Shown here: piece after piece, positions 1 through 28,914 of the stretch
How the letters are laid out: the number at the start of each line of letters is the position of its first letter
Position numbering within the stretch: the first letter of the stretch is position 1
From: Crotophaga sulcirostris
Taxonomy: Eukaryota > Chordata > Aves > Cuculiformes > Crotophagidae
NCBI GenBank assembly: GCA_013397455.1
Contig: VYZB01000534.1
Coordinates: forward strand, 356,629-420,628
Direction: 5' to 3'
DNA: 64,000 bases
Translations under genes and position numbers: made by a program
Notes under the pieces: generated by a model
Seen by the model: the letters and a program-made list of their open reading frames with translations, nothing else
Database searches by the model: none
Told to the model about the DNA's origin: nothing

Positions 1-2500
1 AAGCAAAACTGTCCTAAGACACAGTGGCAGCTTAACCAGGGATACTTTCTCAGGGTAAGGAAAACGTTGTATTTTCAAGCCGGGAATGGGCTTCTGCACA
101 TTTCATAAACAATTAAATGATTGATTACCTTAAGAGCAGCAACATATTCTATTTCAGTTCTTTGTTGAAGTGTGAATTATTGTATGGCAATTCAGTGTAA
201 GTTTATTCCATGTAAGTTTAAATTTTCACAGCCATGGTTCTTTCTCTGTCTCATTTGTAATACTGCTTAAGTGTTAAAAGAAAAATCACAACTGACATTG
301 TAATTACTTATTTTTTTTCCACAGCAAAAATATTTACTCTTGGAAAAGATTGCAAAGCAAAATACTGTTTCTGACTTATAAAAAGGAAGCAGATATTATA
401 TATTCCTGTAATCAGAATTAATGTCATGTGACTTTCTTGATAAAACCAAGGCCAAAGAAAGCAACAATATATGGCCCTCTTTCTAGGGAAGGTCATGCTA
501 CATTTACAAACAGATGACAGGCAACAGCGTAATACCGAATCTTCTAGTGTGCATAAAAATACTTAAAGTGCCCTAAATTGGAAAGAAATCCTTGACTTCT
601 GTGTAATTTGCATAACCTTAGAAGGATAGTTATCATGTATGCAGAAGCGAAATGCAGTATGGAATAAGATAGAAAATGGTATTAAAAGGCAAAAACCAGG
701 TATAATATAATTTGTCTCACCTGGGTAGTAAATTAGGCTACTTATTTGAAGCTTTGTAGGTGGTACACATTACTTTTTTTTTCCCCATTGTAAAAACCTA
801 AGAGTTGGATTCTAAAACATTGTTATCATCTCAAGATGTTAAGAAAAGAAATTACTGGTCTTCCAGACATAATGGTGCATAATTGAATTGTTTTTCTTTT
901 TTAATATGTAAGCAGCTAGCAATTACGTTTTGTTTGCATTTGTTGTAAGTTTGCAGTAAAGGAACAACAAACTAACAAACATTTGTGATACTGTTTTAAC
1001 TTAGAGTTTCTAAAAGTCTTAGCCTTACAGCCTGAAACTCTGGGCCAGAGCATTTTTCTTAGCTCTCCTTATACTTTAAAGCCCATTGGCCTAACCAAGA
1101 ATGTTTGTACATTTAGTTAAATAAATCGTATTTCTGTATCATCTACACCACATTTGGCTTGTCCAACAGGTCTTGAAGGGCATATTTAAACATGTTTGTT
1201 TAACTTTTTGTACGCTACCAATTTTCTAGGCATTAAGACTCATCAAAGTTTTTTCTGTCTTTGGCTCCAGAGTCTTGAGTGTGCGCTAAGATAGTAATAG
1301 CAGGATTCTGCCTGCGTGTTCAAATTCAGGCTGAAAGTATTTTACTATAATAGGTCAGACATCCAGTACATTGCCTGAACTTCATAATAATACATTTTTG
1401 TTTGATATCATTATACACTAATGGCACTGTGGTATTTGTGCTGAAAATAATGTGAACTGTTATTAATTACAGTTTACACTACTTCAGATTATTTTTCAAA
1501 AATACCTTTCTTCTAGTAGTGATGTTGGAGGTGCTTAAAATACATTAATATGGTGTTTTCCTTACAAAAATTGGCCCTGGTGAAACCAAGTTTGTTGGAA
1601 ACCCACACACAATAGTACAACCTTGGAGCACTGAAACCAGAGCGCGAGTAAATCTCGATGTATGTTTATGCAACACTTACTGCTGAGCTGGAGCCTGATG
1701 CTGCTGTGTAATGCAGAAAAATGCAAGGGTGCTCTGAAATAACTAGTTTGGATGCCACAGAGAACTACTCTTGTAACCATCTTCACCCATTGGTCAGCGT
1801 ATGTTACGGTGTTAAGCTGTGCTCCATGCAACCATGGTTACACTTCTAGCAATGCCCAAATTATTACAGGTATAATATATTGTAGTTTCAATAGATAACA
1901 GATATAATTATTTTATTTTAATATTAGAATTACAGGCATACCTGTATCAGACTTAGCAACCATATTTACATGAAATACCTGTAATGTGTAAACAGTGGCC
2001 TTATCTCTCCAGGCCAGCCAGGTGTCTTTCAGGCATTTCCTTCAAAGCGTGGATTAGTTCCTTAAACATAGACCCTGCGGGGAAAAAGATGATTTTCCTC
2101 GTCAAAGTAAAAAAGCAGATTCATTCTTTTTTCTTTATATTATGGAATGTGCAACAAAACTAACTTATTCGTGCTGCTTGGTTTACTTCACTGCAGTTCC
2201 TGAAGCCCTTCCAAACCAAACTGAAAGGTCGTTAGTTACACACTCACTGGTGAAGTCATTGAGCTATCAGATTGCTATCTTTGAACTGGTGAAACACTGA
2301 ATATTTTCAATGTAATCTAGAATTTTAAAATGTTATAAATAGCAGTCCTGTACAAGGAATTTCCTTTAGAAGTATATTAATTTTGCAGCATTCCATTATC
2401 TTTATTTTGTCATTATTTAATTCTCACGAACTATTGCCAAATTTAAAATATGTTGAAGAATTTCACAGTGACTCCTAGTTTATACTTTATCCCTGAACAG
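1..2500 (+). other. ATP11A intron (3' part)
   Basis: AT-rich sequence with no supported coding exon, no CR1 and only short chance ORFs. It ends in the acceptor ccctgaacag before the exon at 2501. The preceding ATP11A exon, which should carry the end of the P domain, was looked for and not seen, so the intron starts outside the window. Confidence 0.7.
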
Positions 2501-18365
<15,865 letters not shown>

Positions 18366-18376
18366 TGGAACAAAAG
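18366..18376 (+). other. ATP11A: 11-nt 3' UTR stub of the cassette exon, with donor
   Basis: TGGAACAAAAG followed by gtgact. With the final junction this close to the stop, the transcript would escape nonsense-mediated decay. Position *11 is the last exonic base. I recall a human hearing-loss variant described at c.*11 of ATP11A, which would sit at exactly this base; this is memory and should be checked. Confidence 0.65.
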
Positions 18377-19550
18377 GTGACTTTTTTCCTGCCTTTCTGC
18401 ATGCTTGGCCGTTTCATTCAAAGGACAGTAAAAAGTTTATCATCAGAAATTATTTACCATACTCACTATCTCCATTTCTGATTCATGTCAACTATATTTT
18501 GAAGTATACATTTTAGTATAGTTTTTTCCTTCTTCTGTTTGTTCCCCTCAAAGATTCTGTGAATCGTTGTCACAATATGTCAGTATCATTTTTGTCACTG
18601 TCCTTACTGAATTTCACATAATGTTTCTGCCTGAAGAATCTAGGATTCCTACATCGTCATTTTAACCATTGGTCTGTCTATAGGTGAATGCATGACATGC
18701 TTGCATTGTACCTGAGTAAATGGAGTAGCTGCCACACAAAGAAGCAATAATTTTGGTTATTCTGATGTTGTTTGTGTAATTGGTACTGGAAGCCATTTAA
18801 GCAATCTCTGGAATATGTTAATGTATCTGCTCTGCTGTGGTAGAAGAAAATCCATGTTTTTTATTAATAAGTAATTCCCAGCATGTGTTTTCAAATTGAG
18901 TTTTCTTTATATTCCATTTTACGAAATTCTGTGCTCCTTCTAGGAAGACATTGAATCAAAAAATAGAAGAAATGCTAGTAAATCTTGGCTTCCTTGCAGT
19001 CTGCAAGAAATTCCTTTTGACTTAATACTGGGTGATTGTTAGTTTCCATTGCAGATTTTGTACTTTGTTTCTGAACTGGTTAAGATTAAAAAAATACTTT
19101 TCCTCTTTCTTTCCCCCTTCAGAAATGTACAGTCAGTAAAAATGACTGTAATTATGTAAGTCAGAGGGAAAATGCACAAAATTCTTTTCGCTATTGAAAA
19201 TTCTGGCTCAAATTGCTTTTAAACGCCTTAGGATTGGTTTGAGCTGAGGTTTTAACCAATTATTTTTAAACTTGCTGTGTTCCTACAAGCTATATTGCAT
19301 TCTTTGTAAAGAAAAGCTTCTGGAACAGTTGAAAAGATTAACATAAGACTAGCAACCACCTCCCAGGTTACTCAATTAGCTCCCCTGAAGACAATAAGAT
19401 TGTATAAGGCCTTTGAAGCAATGCTTCTAAATTTTTCAATTATTTGAGTCTTTCTAGTGTGTGGTGGGCGATTGTTTACCATAATTATAATTTAGAGGTT
19501 TTTAAACATTCCAAATCCAGTTCTGGGTTTTTTTAGAAAGCTTTTCAAAT

Positions 19551-19650
19551 TATATATNATATACACACATGTGCACATACACACTTACATATATGTACAT
19601 ACAAGTGTATGTATATATATGTGCATGTATATTTATATACATACATATGA
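19551..19650. repeat. Degenerate TA/TG/CA simple repeat with one ambiguous base
   Basis: Alternating purine-pyrimidine run such as atatacacacatgtgcacatacacac and gtatgtatatatatgtgcatg. The single n at 19558 lies in it, so the copy number or a SNP/indel was probably unresolved in assembly. Confidence 0.85.
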
Positions 19651-20966
19651 ACTGTCTTTCTTGGGCTAAAACATTAATTCTGCAAAAGCTTTGGAGGAAT
19701 CTCTTGTCTTTTTGGTAATTTGGGTCAAAATCTGTTTGTCTCATTCATGTCCCAGTGACTCTTTGGCTCAGTGGAACAAGCTGAATTTTGTGCTTTAACT
19801 GGAAATTGTACAGCTATAAGGTTTCTTTTAACCTTTACTTTTAAAAAGCAATAGGGTATTTTTTTAATCAATCTACATTAATTGATTATATTTCGTTTTT
19901 CTTTATTCTTCTTTCATTTATAGCAGAAGCTTGACAGCTCTGCTAGGAAAAATAAGTTCTCCTTAAATTATCCTTTTTTTACATTTTTAAAATTGTCACT
20001 TGGATTGACAGTGTTTCGGCAGTCCCAAACATTTTATACCTGAAATGCCAAGTGTTTGGATTCTGAGCTGTGAATAACTTCTGTGCTTCAATCCATTTTT
20101 AAGACATATTTTACTTTTTCTCTTCGCTTCTGACTGATGGTTTTTGAATTCACTTTCACTTCAGTGCCCATTGGCCTTAAGAGACCTGTACCCTTTTGCT
20201 GTGCTTGGGGAAAACCCAAAGTGGGACTTTTGCCTGGGGAAGCCTCTTGGGGAATTCATCATTTTCCTGATCCTCAATGTGCTTAGCTGCTGTTGAACAA
20301 CTGCACAGTGCTCTTAGCAAATTGGTCACCAGCAAATTGTTGCCTTTGTCGTGTGCTGAGCTCCTCTTCTATGGAAAACAGAAAAAAAAAATGGATCTTG
20401 CTGTTGCAATATTTTAATCCCGTGGAAGAAGTTACCTAGGTAACTCTCCTGTCCTCTCTCCCTGTGGTGTGATGACTAAGCTGTAACTCAGCCTTCGTTA
20501 GCTCTGGCCTCATCACCTCCATGTGTAGCACTCCCTTCAGCATCCCAATTTTTCTGGGGAGTAGTGAAATGGGATGTCCACTCCTTGATTTGGAACAGAT
20601 TTGTCCTCATCATATCACAAGGACCTCTCCCATACAGTGCAGTTTGTTGTCAGAGGGGCAGGACACACAGCCCATGGTGCCTAGTTGTGGTACAGCTGAG
20701 TGTTTTTGAGAGTAATGAAGTATTTTTAACAGAGTTTGAAATGGAATTAGAAACACCCTCAGTGTGTCTCAAAGGATTAACCTGGGATCAAGAAATAGAA
20801 ACCTTGTTTTACACTGGGTGACTTTTTCTTTTTAAATCTTATCAGAAAATCCCTCAGTTCTATAGGACTTTGCTACAATACTAGCATTTGTACCAAATGG
20901 TGCAGCTCATTCACATTGCCCTCTTTTATTCAGCACGAGTCTCACTGTTTTTCCTCATCCTTGCAG

Positions 20967-21056
20967 AAGAGTATGAGACATAAAACAGCCCTAAATGCAC
21001 TGGCGAACAGCGATGGGCCACTTCTTGAAGGAAATCTTTCAGCTTCCGAGCCATAA
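20967..21056 (+). CDS. ATP11A: Candidate third C-terminal exon of ATP11A
   Basis: The acceptor gtttttcctcatccttgcag is excellent. The phase-0 frame required after ERVQ is open for 29 codons, KSMRHKTALNALANSDGPLL then EGNLSASEP, and stops TAA at 21054. Possible donors follow at CTAG|gtaaca (21071) and CCACAG|gtaaga (21240), so it could also be a cassette with short UTR. The tail is basic at first, then carries DGPLL, which fits the DxxLL form of acidic-dileucine sorting signals. I do not recall a matching human isoform, so this is inference from splice signals and frame. Confidence 0.4.
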   Translation, partial: KSMRHKTALNALANSDGPLLEGNLSASEP

Positions 21057-23472
21057 TTAGATCAAAGCTAGGTAACAGTACTGTATGTGTTGCCAGTTTG
21101 GATTAATTTCTGTTGAACTGTGCTATTTACAAACCAACTGTTTCCTCCAGAGTTTTTGCTGTACTTTATCAACATTGATACAAAATAATTATGTTTTACT
21201 TGGAGAGCCTAGTTTTTGCAAGAGATATTCCATGCCACAGGTAAGATCTTTTTGTCTCAGATACTTACTCATGTAAGGCAAATCAATGAATCCATATACC
21301 AATATTAAAGTCCTATAAATACATTTTATTATGTGTAGATGTTGTGTGACATCTATAAGAACTGCATTCATTTCAGAGCATACTCACGTTACATCATGGT
21401 ATAGACTACATAAAGTCAGAAGTAATTCTCACACATTAGCAGCTTATCCATCTGTCAAGCTTTTGAATACATATATAGACCAAACACAGACAGTAAGAGG
21501 GGAAGATAACCATACAAAAGGAAGTGGATTACTTGTGAGTAGGACTTTGCATCAGGAGGCAGGAGTTCTGTATCTGACAGTACCATAGTAATATGTTCTG
21601 TGTAGACCAGTGCATCGCAGCATTGCTGCTTCGGATTCAGAGAGAAACGTGATAGCTTTGCTAAATACCTGAGACATCAGCATGAGTGATGATCTCCTAA
21701 ATCCTCCAAACGTTAGGGCAGCAAAATTAAGTTCTCTGCTTTACATCATCTCCTTGCCACACCACTGATTACACAAGTATAAGAAAGAAAGTACACCTTT
21801 TACTCAAATACATTTCCACCTGGATGCCTTATCTGCTCCAGTCCCTTCATGCTCTTCAGTCCCCAAAAGCAACACAAGAGGAACTAAGTGAAATTAAGAA
21901 GTACCAATATATGAAGAAGACAAATGCAATGTAGTATGATGATGTGGGTTGTAGGGCTTAAAGGTAGTTGAGAGGTGCTTTTGATTTACTTTTAATGACT
22001 GCTAGACAGTAGTAGTAGAAAACTCCAGCTTCCTTGAGTATCTTCAGGCATGGCAGATTGAAAGCGCTTACCTTGGAGCTATGTGTAGAAAAAACCATGA
22101 TTTTATTTTTAGAAATATATATGGTAACTAAAATGCTTCCCTTTCTAGCTGGAAGAATAGGAAAAATAGTTACCATACAGTATGACTGCTCCCTCCAACA
22201 TTTCCAAAACAAAGTCTGCTAATCTGCTACCAGATTGTCTACATTTTTCTTTATTAATGTTGGTATTTGGTCTATATGTGTGTTAAAAAGAACCCATCCT
22301 CACTGTTAGTGAGCAGTTTGGTTTAGTTTATTGACTTTTCCAAGAGTAGCTGTTCTGAGAGAGCTTTCCGATTATTCTTGGTTATGCAAGAGTAGTGTTT
22401 CAAGCTTGTGATCGACATAAAAAATGCAATATTAAATCTCAGCCAAACATCCGTAAGCTACATCATTAATATTTATTTTGTGATTTTATCCCTTTTGCTA
22501 CTTCATTGCTGTAAACTGGAAAGGAGGAAGGGGATGATTAAGAATGGAGGATTAACTAGTTTATATAGCATTCATGGACAAAGTGATTGATTACATTGAT
22601 TTGAATCATGCTTATAATGCATGTATGCCTTAAATACTGTCACATAACCTCCACACCTCTATACCTGGAAATTATATGTGCATTTAGTGAGAAGAATTAG
22701 ATAAACTCGCTGGGAGAACGTGCTGTGCTAATTTTCTTTTAGTTCGTGCATATGTTCCAGAGTCTTGTCATGCAGCCATGGTGTTACTATAGTCCTGAGT
22801 ATTTCCTGAGAGGCAGTGCCAATTCTGCCAGAGTGTAGTGGTTATGTAGCACAGATAAATTTTAATGGGCAATTGGACCAAGATAGTATTGTGATCTGTG
22901 GTGTAAATTGCACGTATAGATGCTACATGTAACCTAAGCAAGTCCAAAATCAGATACTGCTTACAAGTACAAAGCAAGTGCATTAAATCTCTGGAACTTT
23001 CATCGGTTAGCAGAAACTAACTGTAAAAAATCCCCTCTCTTTGGAAGTACAGGGCAAAGTATTTGAGTCTGTTCTGTCTTAAATTTCACCATAAGAAATC
23101 CTGACTAAAAAAGTTCAGAGATGAAGAGACGTACCAGGAGACACTGCACAATGAAATATGAACCAGATTTAAACCAATTCAACTTGAAAGCAATCCTTTT
23201 CTAAAAGAACCCATTATTAGGTTTAGAGATTATATGTAAAATTATGCCTGGTTCTGTAAGTTTTAATATAAAACTAATCATGTTTAAAGTGCTTGATTGC
23301 TCAACAACGTGAGGGTTTATACCTTTACAGTGAAACAAATGGTCAGAGTGGTGATCTAGTGAAAGGCATTGTTATGCCAAGGGCACAGTGTCCCAATGAA
23401 AGAACACAATTGTAGTGTTTTAGCTCCGAAGTCAGCTATTTACTGTGTATTTGGTTTTTTTCCTTTTAACAG

Positions 23473-23730
23473 AATGCATCAAGGCACTGTCAGGAGCACA
23501 TCTCGGAATTCACACCTCTTGCCTGTCTGAAAAGCCCAAGATACAGGAGCAGTGACTGCAGCAATTCCCCAGCAAGAAGGTCTAATTCTCATTCTAAAAA
23601 AATGATGTTTACGCACTGGAGAGGCATTGATTATTCAGTACTTCCATCTGTCTTTGGCTATTCAAATAAGCATTGCCGTTCTAGTGCAGGCTACCACTAC
23701 AGTGGGTCAGGTTTGGAAACGTCTGTATGA
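23473..23730 (+). CDS. ATP11A: ATP11A long-isoform C-terminal exon, 85-residue tail ending ETSV
   Basis: Joined in phase 0 after ERVQ, the exon reads NASRHCQEHISEFTPLACLK, SPRYRSSDCSNSPARRSNSH, through MFTHWRGIDYSVLPSVFGYS, to GSGLETSV and TGA at 23728-23730. The EFTPLA.L.SP.Y.S pattern matches the tail of the longer human ATP11A isoform as I remember it. The expected length, shared body plus 85, fits an isoform slightly under 1200 residues. The tail is cytoplasmic, rich in Ser and Arg and likely disordered. The last four residues ETSV fit a class I PDZ ligand (Thr at -2, Val at 0). In the short isoform this whole segment is 3' UTR. Confidence 0.85.
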   Translation, partial: NASRHCQEHISEFTPLACLKSPRYRSSDCSNSPARRSNSHSKKMMFTHWRGIDYSVLPSVFGYSNKHCRSSAGYHYSGSGLETSV

Positions 23731-26700
23731 CAGAACACCAAGTCAAGCCTTTAAAAACTGTATTTTTGTTTATTTCTTTTTTTCAGGAAACAAACATGTC
23801 ACAGAAATATGTTAAACTATACGTGGCTTTTGCTGTCTGAGGTAATGTTCAGACAAACAGCAACAAAAGCTAGAAGTATGAACCCTTCCAGGCCAATAGG
23901 CCTCTTTTTATGTTTTGAACTACTGGAGCAATGAACAATCTGCACAGTCTGGTACTGTGAGACTGGTAGCACTAAAAATTCTCGTCATCCTGTGTCAAGA
24001 CATTTGTGCATTTACTGCTTCTGTCATCTTTAGTAATTTTCTCTGTTACTTGAAGTGTATAGTTTCAGTCAGTGACCTACATCTTGAGACGAACAGTTTT
24101 AATTTTCAGCCAGAAGCAATGACCTCAGTTATCTCCAATGAAACTCTCCTAAAGCATACTTAACAAGTGCTGTTTCTGATTTTCCTCTGTCCTTTTTTTT
24201 CTTCGCTCTTTCTGTAGAACAAACTGGTGTTTCCTCTGTGCAAATCTGCTTTCAAGAAACACTCTCTAATGTTCACTTCCTTGTAAGTGGCCAAATCAGG
24301 GCTATGTCTGGTTTTCAGTTAGTTTTCCCTCATAGAAAGATAGGCAAAGTAATCCTTGTGTAGAGTATATGCACACTATATTGAGTCAAGTTGGCTGTTA
24401 AATAGGTGAATATCATCAATGTTGATATCTACTCAAACTCTGAATGTAGACATTTTGCCTAAAAGGTCTTTGTGGATTTGTTAAAGATGCAGATTACCCA
24501 GTGTTCCCACTTTCTGTCCCTGTGATTGTAAAATATGCGTTGCATATTCCAAATAAGTGTATTTTACTAACTGGATTCATCCTCTTGGTTTGGGGTGGTT
24601 TTTTTGTGTTTATGGGTAAATATTAACAAATTGGCTTGGTAGATGTATTACAAAGCACACAACTGTCAACTTTCACAATGAAACCACGAGGTGGCACACG
24701 GCTGTTTACTAACAGTTGAACTGTAGTTGTGATAAACAAACTAGTTTGACTGCAAGGATTCTGTTTGAATTACTTTAAGAATGACAGCCAACTTGCACTT
24801 GTGTTTTCTCTGCTACATTTACGTTACCTTGCACTAATTCCACTATTAGCTCTATCCTTGTCTTGTTTCCTTAGTCCAGTGTTTTATTTCGGGGTTGCAA
24901 AAATATCTGAAGGAGTAATCTGATTTATATCAATTTCAACCTGGTGGTTAGAACTGGTTAATCACCACAGCCATTAAATACCTCCAGAAGAATATTAGAT
25001 AAAACTTTATTTCAATGTGAAAACAAAATACTTGGAATCAGAGCTACAGCCCTTACTGGAAGACCTGACCAAGACGTTATTAATAGTTGTCTTTCAAATG
25101 GACTAGTGTGGCAGAGAATTATTTCCCTTTTTGTGGTTTTTTTTGTTGGTTTTTTTTTTAAAAAGAGGCAAAATAACTTACTGATTTCCTTTTATTAAAA
25201 GAAAAATCAACTTACTAGGAAATGTAACTCACAATATTCCAGGTGATTTTTGCATGAAACAAAAAGTGAAATATTAAAATGTCCTGGGACAAGCAGAGAT
25301 TGTAAAGTGAGTTGTAAAATTTTCAGTATACCAAAGATAAGAGAATTTAAAAGTTTAATGGTGAGCATCACAGGTGAGGGTATTTTTACCATTTAATATG
25401 TAGCACTTTTAAGTTTCAAAGAATATCCTCATAGCAGTAACATTTTGAAATACATACATATTTGTGTGGGTGTGTGCACATGTACTTGCCATTGCAGACT
25501 TGAATGTTGGTCAGTTAGAACCGTCCCCTACATAAAACACTGGTGTATATATTTTTAAAAGTTAATATGGGTATAAATTTTATACCAGTAGCAGTGACAA
25601 ATTTCTTGTGTGTAGTTAACAAATTATTTGTAATGTATTTTTTAGAAATCTTAAAATTGCCTTTGCACTGAAATATTTTTCATACTGTAGCTATTTATAA
25701 ATCTGTTTTACGCATACATTTGTTAACACACCATTTCTATTTTTTTTAAGTATATGTTTTGAAGGCTTTTTTTATACCTATGAGTTTTGGCCACTTAAAT
25801 TTAGCTTAGAGCGGAGTTGTGGCTGAATGTTAAAATTCTAATGAATGTCAAATTATAAATATAGGTCTGTTGCTCTGTCAGTCTCATCCAAACTTGATGT
25901 TTTGTTGGTATTTGTGATAGTGGCAGTTAGAGCACCATACTTTCAGTGCTGTACTATTACTGATAGCTTTTTTTTTTATTGTATAAAACCACCTGCTTTT
26001 TTACTTTTCTGAGTTCTGTCTTCTAGCCTTAAATAAGGAGAATTTTGCTTGATGTTTTTGAAAATGCTGCATTCCTGTTCTGCCTACTAACAAAGCAGTT
26101 CATTGCAAACTTCACGTAGCCCTGCACTTAGAAATTACTGACTGTGTTATTTAGGCTGAAACACCTATAAGTGCTTGGGAAATTTGAGTTAAATAGCTCG
26201 TTTTTGGAGGAGAAAGAATGCTTGAATTTAAGTGGAAGTTTCTGCTTGATTTAGCAATACTTTTATGTTAAAAAGTTGGTACTGTTTGTTGTTAAATTAG
26301 ACTGTTTAATGGAAAAAAACATAAAACATCATCTCGGTTTCACCTGATGAGCTTTTGCTTCAGTCCTTGTTATTATTGTCATGCAAACCTAGTCCACTGC
26401 AGCAGGTGTTACCTTGGAGTTTCATTGTAAATGGATCAGATCAAAATGCATTAGAATGTTTTCTTATGGATGGGACACTGAAAGCAGACAGATTTTCATG
26501 TATTTTAAAAATAGATTTAAAGGGGGAAAGTGTAAAAATCTATATTAAACTTCCTAACTTGCCTTGTTTAAATTGTTGCAGCTTTAACAGCATAGTGTCT
26601 CCATAACTGCTTCTGTAAATGTCTTGAAACTGGTAAGCGCTAACCAAATGTATGTGAAGACTTAGAAAGTATTTCAAGCTTTTCAGCCACTGAAGTTCAT

Positions 26701-27498
26701 ATACTCCTGCAGTGGCTTGTGGCAAAAGATCTTTTTTGTTTTACCACGTACAATAATTGTTTGTTCAGCCACTTAATGTAAAAGCTTCCAGTTTACTTTC
26801 TTGCTTGCATTAGCCCGTTTGTCTTGACCCAGCTGGCTTGCAAATCTAAAAGGAAAAAAAAATAGCTTAATTGGGCAACTGCACTACTTTTCTTTTGGAA
26901 GCCAGTGGGATCGTTGTGCTCATGCTACTGTCTCTGTTAAAAAAGCTTTAATGGAAATTTGTCAAAGTATTATGAAAGTGAAAAAGTATATGATTCTACT
27001 TTGCAGAATAACCTAAAAATCAGTTCATATAGCTTTAATTTCATTACCTTATGAAAATTCACAGAATTTTAATCTGCTTTATCTCTGACATAAATTCTGT
27101 GCTATATACACGTTGCATTTTAAATGTCCTTTCATGATCTAATGTAAAGTAGAATCTGCGAAAGTTGCTGTACGGGGGCTGGGGGGTAGTTATCTGTGCA
27201 TTACACATAAAATGTCTGTAGTCATCAGCACCAAATACAGTTATTTTTAATTGTACAATTATAGGTGCATTTATTTGAAAATAATAAATCAGCCTTCAAA
27301 TCTAATGTTTAGATTATCTTATACCACTTCATTTATTTTATTTGAAGAGTCAGTGTGTGAATACTTTACAGTAAAGTTTCTTTTCAGTGCTGTTTTTAAC
27401 TCTTGTTTCTGTAGATAACCAAATATAACTTGTTTATATTCAATCACATTTTGGATCCTTATGTAGAATATATAAGCAGGAGACATGGATCTGCTTGC

Positions 27499-27504
27499 AA
27501 TAAA
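27499..27504 (+). terminator. Possible proximal polyadenylation signal of ATP11A
   Basis: AATAAA in tgcttgcaataaatataaac. The downstream sequence is less GT-rich than at 28909. May give a shorter 3' UTR. Confidence 0.35.
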
Positions 27505-28908
27505 TATAAACATTCAAGACCGGTTTAAGTTTGCTCACAAGTAATTAAAATAATTCTAGTAGGAACATGAGATGGTTTCATAGTAGTCTTTAATAAAATG
27601 TAAGTAGATGACAAAATTGGAATGAGCGTTTCATTGTTATTGAATATGCTTGTAGTTACATTTATTTTCAGAGAGTATATGTAGCCAGCTAAAAAAGCAA
27701 GCTAACAAAAAAAGGAAAATTCAGAGAAAGCTGGAAGATGAATGATGTGTGGGATTTGTTGCAAAGCTGTTAGAAATTGGTAGCAGTCCAAGAGAGCTTT
27801 GTTCCTTCAGCACGGATCAGCTAACTGCTAAAGTTCTTTCCAAACTAAACTTGTAAGCTACACATGAGATAATCTGTATTTCCTTACAGTTCTGCTGTGT
27901 AGGGTACCCAGAGCTATTTCTCCTTTCTTTTGTGATGAATTTAAAGAAACTGAATTAAAGGTGGTAACTGTGCTTTGCCATTGGAGTTGATAGCAGTCTT
28001 CACAGGTACTTAAAAAAGACTGAGGGCACAGAAATACCATTGTTTTCTTTTATTTGATGTTACAATATTATGGGACTTTGTGTAGCTTCAAGCCCCTTAC
28101 AGACAGTAGAGTGCATGGACACAGTCATACTGAAGGTGTATCCTCCACAGAGCATTTCAGAGTGTTAGGTTAGGCACCTTCCTCTTCCACTCTGAGGCAA
28201 TGTAAACAAATGCACTTTGTTTATTAAAGGAAGTGTGAAATCAATATACAGATATTTCAGACTAATTGTTTTGTATTTATATAAACTTTTTATCCAAACT
28301 ATACAAGCGTATTGAACCCATCTCCTTTTTGTACCTCAAGAAATTTTGTTTCTACTGAATGAACTTCTGGAGAAAGTAGTTTAAGGGGGAAAGGTAAACA
28401 TGGAAGATGTTTTTCCCTTTCTTCATGCAATGAATAAAAAATGGATAAATTGCAGTTAGGTAGAAATACTAAGTTGGAACAGATTTTGAAAAAAATGTGA
28501 TGATGCATCTGGATTTTGGGAGGAACACAGTAGCAAGAAAAAGAAATCACCTCATAAGCAGGCAACTATTTTGCATGTAAAAATGTGTATTTTATTTAAA
28601 GGAAAAAAGTATAGGAAGTGGTTTCTGAATGGTATTCTAAATTGAGTACCTTATGTTTTCTTCTAGGTCTTTAAATTATGCTCTTTTAGTAAGTTGCATT
28701 ATAGAATTAATTGAAAGTTTTTTTTTCTTATATTATACATGTTTCTGGACTGTATGCAATACTGCTATATAAACTCTCTCCTGAAGGTTATTTAGGTATG
28801 AAGTGAGATAGGTTAGACAGACTGAAGTTTCTTGGTTTTATTTTCTGCATATTCCAATTTCCTCAGGTGATTATCTGCAGGGATTTTAAAACATTTTTTG
28901 ACTGTGCT

Positions 28909-28914
28909 AATAAA
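28909..28914 (+). terminator. Probable distal polyadenylation signal of ATP11A
   Basis: AATAAA followed within 10 nt by the GT-rich element gttggtgtgtgtttcc, the classic cleavage and polyadenylation arrangement, and about 160 nt before the sequence turns to an unconstrained, C-run and repeat-bearing style. Confidence 0.6.

Larger units (their letters stand above)
18377..23472 (+). other. Region between alternative ATP11A tail exons
   Basis: Mostly plain AT-rich intron. It contains a TA/CA dinucleotide tract around 19551-19650 and a candidate extra tail exon at 20967. The acceptor before 23473 is strong (ggtttttttccttttaacag). Confidence 0.75.

Noticed and set aside
18942..19020. Possible exon after ccttctag at about 18944
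   Set aside because: Weak acceptor, no conserved frame in the phase required after ERVQ and no clear donor.
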